Below are positions 15,295 to 18,190 of a stretch of 18,190 nt of DNA, in pieces; within the stretch, counting starts at the first letter, position 1, and every line of letters begins with the position of its first letter. The notes beneath the pieces are model-generated. The model was not told the origin of the DNA. It did not search any database and saw only the letters and a list, made by a program, of their open reading frames with translations. The DNA comes from JAWLCG01 sp041687295 (GTDB taxonomy: Bacteria > Planctomycetota > Phycisphaerae > SM23-33 > FEN-1343). A program made the position numbers and the translations under genes. Where the stretch lies: positions 1-18,190 of the forward strand of contig JAWLCG010000056.1 in the NCBI GenBank assembly GCA_041687295.1, written 5' to 3'.

Positions 15295-15935
15295 GGCTTG
15301 GCTTCCTTCTTCATGGCGGTTTCCCGGGCGAAATACGCCACCTTTTCCAACGAGGTCGTGATGTCGATGTCCTCGACGTACACCTGAGGCCCCACCCGCA
15401 AGGAGGTCGGGGCGAAGTTCAGCAATCCGTTGACGCCAGCCCGGCTGAGCATCTCGGCCACGTCCTGGGCCTCGCTGGCGGGCACGGCGATGATGCCCAT
15501 GTGGATGTCCAGCTCGCGGGCGACCTCGGGCAGGTCGGCCAGCCGGTAGCACCGGCAGCCGTGGATCACCCGGTTGACCTTGTAGGGGTCGCGGTCGAAG
15601 GCGGCGACGATCCTGAGGTTGGGCCGCCTCCCCGAGAAGTAGGCCAGGATCGCCCGGCCCAGGTTGCCCACGCCGACCAGGGCCACGTTCTGGCCCGTCG
15701 GATCGTCCAGGAATCTCCCGATCGCCCCGGTCAGCTCGCGGACCTCGTAGCCCCGCGACGGGCTGCCGCTGTAGCCGATGGCCATCAGGTCCCGCCGCAC
15801 CTGGGCGGCCGTCACCCCGGCCAGACTCGCCAGCTCGTGCGAGTAGACGTTCGTCGCCCGCTCGGCCGTAAGCTCCATGAGCAGACGGCGATACAGACTC
15901 AAACGCCCGATCGTCTTGTGGGAAGTCAGCGGCAT
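15291..15935 (-). CDS. rex: Redox-sensing transcriptional repressor Rex
   Basis: A 214-aa dimeric repressor that leaves DNA when NADH/NAD+ rises. The N-terminal winged helix (about 8-65) includes S-L-Y-R-R-L-L and V-R-R-D-L-M-A-I-G-Y, and the Rossmann domain has V-A-L-V-G-V-G-N-L-G-R (84-94). The C-terminal helix that swaps between subunits is expected in about 195-210. The length matches Rex. Being first in the hydrogenase operon, with a Rex-like operator over its predicted start of transcription, it probably autoregulates and represses hydrogenase expression when NADH is low. The ribosome binding site is weak (GGGA). The start at 15935 fits family N-termini. Confidence 0.96.
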   Translation of the reverse strand: MPLTSHKTIGRLSLYRRLLMELTAERATNVYSHELASLAGVTAAQVRRDLMAIGYSGSPSRGYEVRELTGAIGRFLDDPTGQNVALVGVGNLGRAILAYFSGRRPNLRIVAAFDRDPYKVNRVIHGCRCYRLADLPEVARELDIHMGIIAVPASEAQDVAEMLSRAGVNGLLNFAPTSLRVGPQVYVEDIDITTSLEKVAYFARETAMKKEAKP

Positions 15936-15982
15936 GCGTCCCGTTTATTCGTGTAAGGGGAACAACCGAAGCCTGAGCATCG

Positions 15983-16000
15983 CTGTTACGACTTTCACAG
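15983..16000. promoter_or_regulatory. Rex operator candidate 1 (over the rex start of transcription)
   Basis: CTGTTACGACTTTCACAG matches the Rex consensus TTGTGAA-n4-TTCACAA at 10 of 14 fixed positions and is itself an imperfect palindrome. It overlaps the end of the -10 element and the expected start of transcription, an ideal place for repression. Confidence 0.65.
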
Positions 16001-16027
16001 CTTAGTATCGGTATCGGTTTCTGTCAA
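15999..16027 (-). promoter_or_regulatory. Sigma70-type promoter of the rex-hyd operon
   Basis: On the minus strand a perfect -35 box TTGACA (16022-16027) is followed after 17 nt by TAAGCT (15999-16004) as a -10 box with 3 of 6 matches. The leader to the rex ATG would be about 55 nt. A single TTGTGAA half-site (16047-16053) lies just upstream of the -35 box. Confidence 0.65.
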
Positions 16028-16422
16028 GCCGTAAATGAACGGGCCTTTGTGAAAAGTGTGCAGAGCCGTCGAAGGGATAACGTCGCAGCCGCCCCCAAGG
16101 TTCGCCCGCCAGGCCGCGGAAAGGGCCCCAAGGGCCTCCTGAGCGGGCCCGAGAGCCTAAAGTCTTGTGTTTTTCTTATTTTGGTGAGCGAGGCGCTTCT
16201 GTGCACTTATGGGACCATGAAGAGGGGGCAATAGGGGTTGCTGTGACGGGTTTCACGACAAGCTCGCCAACCCGTGGACCGGATGCGGTCCGGTCAGGGA
16301 GAGGCCTCCCATCCGGCCCTTCCCCCAGCCGGACTGCGTCGGGCCCACAAGATGCCGCCAGGGGCGAACCAGGGACAGCCGTAGGCTGGGACAGAGCGGA
16401 AGCGGCGTCCCACCTTCCGGGG
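16028..16422. other. Non-coding region upstream of the rex operon
   Basis: About 400 nt without a credible gene. It holds an AT-rich patch near 16156-16184, a 7-bp hairpin GACCGGA/TCCGGTC (16277-16283 with 16289-16295), the second Rex-like palindrome and, at its end, the hairpin repeat beside the DUF4139-like gene. A 60-codon minus-strand frame across 16024-16206 is Arg/Pro-rich, lacks a ribosome binding site and overlaps the rex promoter, so it is not called. Confidence 0.6.
16241..16258. promoter_or_regulatory. Rex operator candidate 2 (distal)
   Basis: CTGTGACGGGTTTCACGA matches TTGTGAA-n4-TTCACAA at 11 of 14 fixed positions. It shares 13 of 18 bases, in the same orientation, with the site at 15983-16000 and lies about 240 nt upstream of it. 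No promoter or gene start is recognised next to it, so it may be a remote operator for looping or may control an unseen transcript. Confidence 0.5.
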
Positions 16423-16428
16423 CTACGG
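16379..16428 (-). repeat. Nested hairpin repeat overlapping the stop of the DUF4139-like gene (copy A)
   Basis: CCGTAG (16379-16384) pairs with CTACGG (16423-16428) and encloses TGGGAC (16387-16392) with GTCCCA (16407-16412). The outer stem includes the TAG stop codon at 16423-16425. The segment 16380-16414 resembles the repeat at 4646-4680. It might end transcription of the upstream gene, but no T-run follows. Confidence 0.55.
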
Positions 16429-18102
16429 CACGTAGAAGACGACCTCGTAGATCAGCTCGACGGTCTCGCCCGGGGCCAGTTCGAGTTGCCAGGTGACGTC
16501 GGAGTGGTTGTTCTGCCAGAAGCCGCCGTCGGTCCAGTCGGTTGGCTGGAAGTCGTTGACGCGGAGCTCGCCGCCGTCGCTGGCCTCGGCGACCTTGCCG
16601 GGCACTGAGACGCTTACACGGACAGCCGAGCTCTCCCGGCGGGCGCTGGTGAGGGTGACGGTGCCTCGCTTGCGGATCATCGAGTAGTCACGGTTGCCCC
16701 AGCGGAGGGCGTTGGGCTGGCGGTCGAGCTCCTCCTCGCGGAGCTGGCCGCGGATGTCGACGGCCACCGTCAGCGGCAGCAGCGTCGAGCCGCCCGGCGG
16801 GGTGTAGGTCAGCAGGTCCTGGCCGATCGGCAGGCCGTCGCGGACCACCAGGGCCGGGCCCGTTGTCCAGGGGGCCGAGCCGCGGTTGGTCATCTCCAGC
16901 TGGTGCCACACCTGCGTCTGCAGCAGCCGAAGCGGCGAGTCCGGCGGGCCGAGGGGGGCCTGCGGCATCGGCCCGGCCTGGCGGGTGGGCTCGCCCTTGA
17001 CCATGCTGCCGTGGCGGGCGCTGCGGGTGACGGGCAACTCCAGCGTGTACAGGTGGCGCAGGGGGGCGTCGGCCTGCCACAGCGGCCGGGGCGCCCCCGC
17101 GCCCCGGGCCAGGCTGAAGCCCTCGACGGTGTAGACGTACAGGTCCTGCTCGCCGGTGCCCTGGAGCTGCTGGGGCAGCTCGGGGCCGGGCGGGGGCTCC
17201 TGGGGCCGCCACTCGCCGGCGCGGTTGCTGAACTGGGCCTGCAGCACTTTCTGCCCGCCGATCAGCAGGTTGCCGCCCTCGGGCAGGGCGTGGCGGATGG
17301 CCGACTCCAGCGACAGCGGCGAGACGACGTCACGGAAGCGCAGGTGCGGCACGCCGACGACGAGGCTCAGCTCGACGCCGTCGAGGTCCTCGATGTCGTT
17401 GAGCACCTCGGCCTGCAGGGCCAGGCTGGCCGAGTCGGTCAGCTCGCCGGTCAGGCGGTAGGTGGGGATCCACCGCAGGCCCGGCGTGAAGTACATCAGC
17501 GTCAGCGAGACCTCTTGGCCGGCGGCGTCGGGGCCCAGCTCGAAGCTCAGCCGCTTGCCGCGGACGAAGGGGACGTTGGCGTCGGTGACGTCGCCCAGGC
17601 CGGCCAGGCCCGCGATGTCGGCCTCGGCCACGGCGATGGGCTCGGCCCCGGCGGGGCCCGTCTGCAGCAGGACGTACGGGCGCTCCTGGAGGGTGACACG
17701 CCCCGTCAGCCGACCGCGGACGGTGCTCCCGTCGCGGCGGGTGAGGGTGACGCTCTGGCCGGTCGCCTGGGCCAGCAGCTCGGCCAGGCCGCTCGCCGAG
17801 GCCCGCGCCAGGCCGTCCTGCCGTCGCCACTGGTCGGTGAACTCGGCCCGCATGGCCAGGATTTCCAGTCCGCCGTCAGTCCGCTGGGCCCAGAAGCTGC
17901 CCAGGATGGCCGAGTCGGGCACGGTGTCGGTGTAGACCTCGCCGTTCTCGTTGGCCGTGCCGGTCGCCTGCTTGATCAGCAGGGCGTAGCCGTCCTTGAA
18001 CACGACCGCCCGGCGCGTCCGCAGCGTCAGCTCGCCGGGGGCCGCCAGCGCCGCCACGCACAGCCCCAGCACCGCCAGCCCCGTCAGCAGAAGCCTACCC
18101 AT
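16423..18102 (-). CDS. Secreted DUF4139-like protein of unknown function
   Basis: Function unknown. The 559-aa protein begins with a clear signal peptide (about 1-20: charged M-G-R, a Leu/Ala-rich core, then A-L-A before A-P-G), so it is exported. No later membrane segment or lipobox is seen. The middle part, Y-F-T-P-G-L-R-W-I-P-T-Y-R-L (about 214-227) followed by N-D-I-E-D-L-D-G-V-E-L-S-L, resembles the DUF4139 beta-rich domain of MucoidyInhibitorA-like proteins. A Gly/Pro/Gln-rich linker (about 300-330) separates this from further beta-rich sequence. AAGGGAG 6 nt before the ATG at 18102 supports the start. It shares orientation with the rex operon, but the 490-nt spacer and the rex promoter separate them, and no functional link is evident. 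Confidence 0.82.
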   Translation of the reverse strand: MGRLLLTGLAVLGLCVAALAAPGELTLRTRRAVVFKDGYALLIKQATGTANENGEVYTDTVPDSAILGSFWAQRTDGGLEILAMRAEFTDQWRRQDGLARASASGLAELLAQATGQSVTLTRRDGSTVRGRLTGRVTLQERPYVLLQTGPAGAEPIAVAEADIAGLAGLGDVTDANVPFVRGKRLSFELGPDAAGQEVSLTLMYFTPGLRWIPTYRLTGELTDSASLALQAEVLNDIEDLDGVELSLVVGVPHLRFRDVVSPLSLESAIRHALPEGGNLLIGGQKVLQAQFSNRAGEWRPQEPPPGPELPQQLQGTGEQDLYVYTVEGFSLARGAGAPRPLWQADAPLRHLYTLELPVTRSARHGSMVKGEPTRQAGPMPQAPLGPPDSPLRLLQTQVWHQLEMTNRGSAPWTTGPALVVRDGLPIGQDLLTYTPPGGSTLLPLTVAVDIRGQLREEELDRQPNALRWGNRDYSMIRKRGTVTLTSARRESSAVRVSVSVPGKVAEASDGGELRVNDFQPTDWTDGGFWQNNHSDVTWQLELAPGETVELIYEVVFYVP

Positions 18103-18190
18103 GCCTATCTCCCTTCAGACCCCCCGGACCATGCACCCATGACGCACGACGCCCCCCTTGGATGCGCCGGGGGCGCGGCGGTTCCATGGA
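18103..18190. other. Upstream region of the DUF4139-like gene, cut by the window edge
   Basis: Only the ribosome binding site of the downstream gene (AAGGGAG at about 18109-18115, minus strand) is recognisable. The rest is GC-rich with no promoter or gene that I can support. Confidence 0.5.

Noticed and set aside
16047..16064. Third full Rex operator
   Set aside because: Only the TTGTGAA half is present; the other half matches the consensus poorly.
16156..16184. T-rich tract as an intrinsic terminator or promoter on the plus strand
   Set aside because: No stable hairpin immediately precedes it, no -35/-10 pair at proper spacing was found, and no plus-strand gene lies next to it.
16024..16206. 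Small 60-codon gene upstream of rex
   Set aside because: No ribosome binding site, Arg/Pro-rich sequence, and it overlaps the rex promoter.

Overview
The window carries one densely packed, minus-strand gene cluster for an NAD(H)-coupled [FeFe]-hydrogenase and its assembly, flanked by two unrelated minus-strand genes. The DNA is GC-rich and its spacers contain several hairpin repeats of a kind I associate from memory with Planctomycetota (Phycisphaerae-like genomes); the sulfatase fits that too. The lineage is an inference, since no phylogenetic marker is present. The hydrogenase genes imply an anaerobic, probably fermentative or syntrophic, lifestyle.

Layout in the direction of transcription (high to low coordinates). 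A secreted DUF4139-like protein (16423-18102) is followed by about 490 nt of non-coding DNA with hairpin repeats, two similar Rex-operator-like palindromes and a good sigma70-type promoter. From that promoter run rex (NADH/NAD+-sensing repressor), hydC, hydB and hydA (the trimeric, electron-bifurcating type of [FeFe]-hydrogenase), then a signalling block: a sensory [FeFe]-hydrogenase/histidine kinase fusion, a stand-alone receiver protein and a receiver/histidine-kinase hybrid. The maturases hydE and hydG follow, then a 260-nt spacer holding a MITE-like inverted-repeat element, then aspA (aspartate ammonia-lyase) and hydF. Most junctions are 2-17 nt or overlap, so rex to hydF (15935 to 1744) probably behaves as one operon of about 14 kb. 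A large hairpin follows hydF, then a sulfatase gene (273-1580) with its own strong ribosome binding site, then a cluster of REP-like hairpins at the window edge.

How the genes fit together. HydABC couples H2 to NAD(H) and ferredoxin; HydE, HydG and HydF build its H-cluster; AspA may supply ammonia for the bridging amine of that cofactor; Rex ties expression to NADH/NAD+. The unusual part is the signalling block: a hydrogenase-like sensor with an altered active site fused to a kinase, plus two receiver proteins with no DNA-binding output, placed between the structural and maturation genes. This looks like an H2-sensing phosphorelay integrated into the hydrogenase operon.

Caveats: a run of 10 N (1978-1987) lies inside hydF and breaks its frame on paper; I read it as an assembly gap. 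No rRNA, tRNA, CRISPR array or transposase gene was seen.
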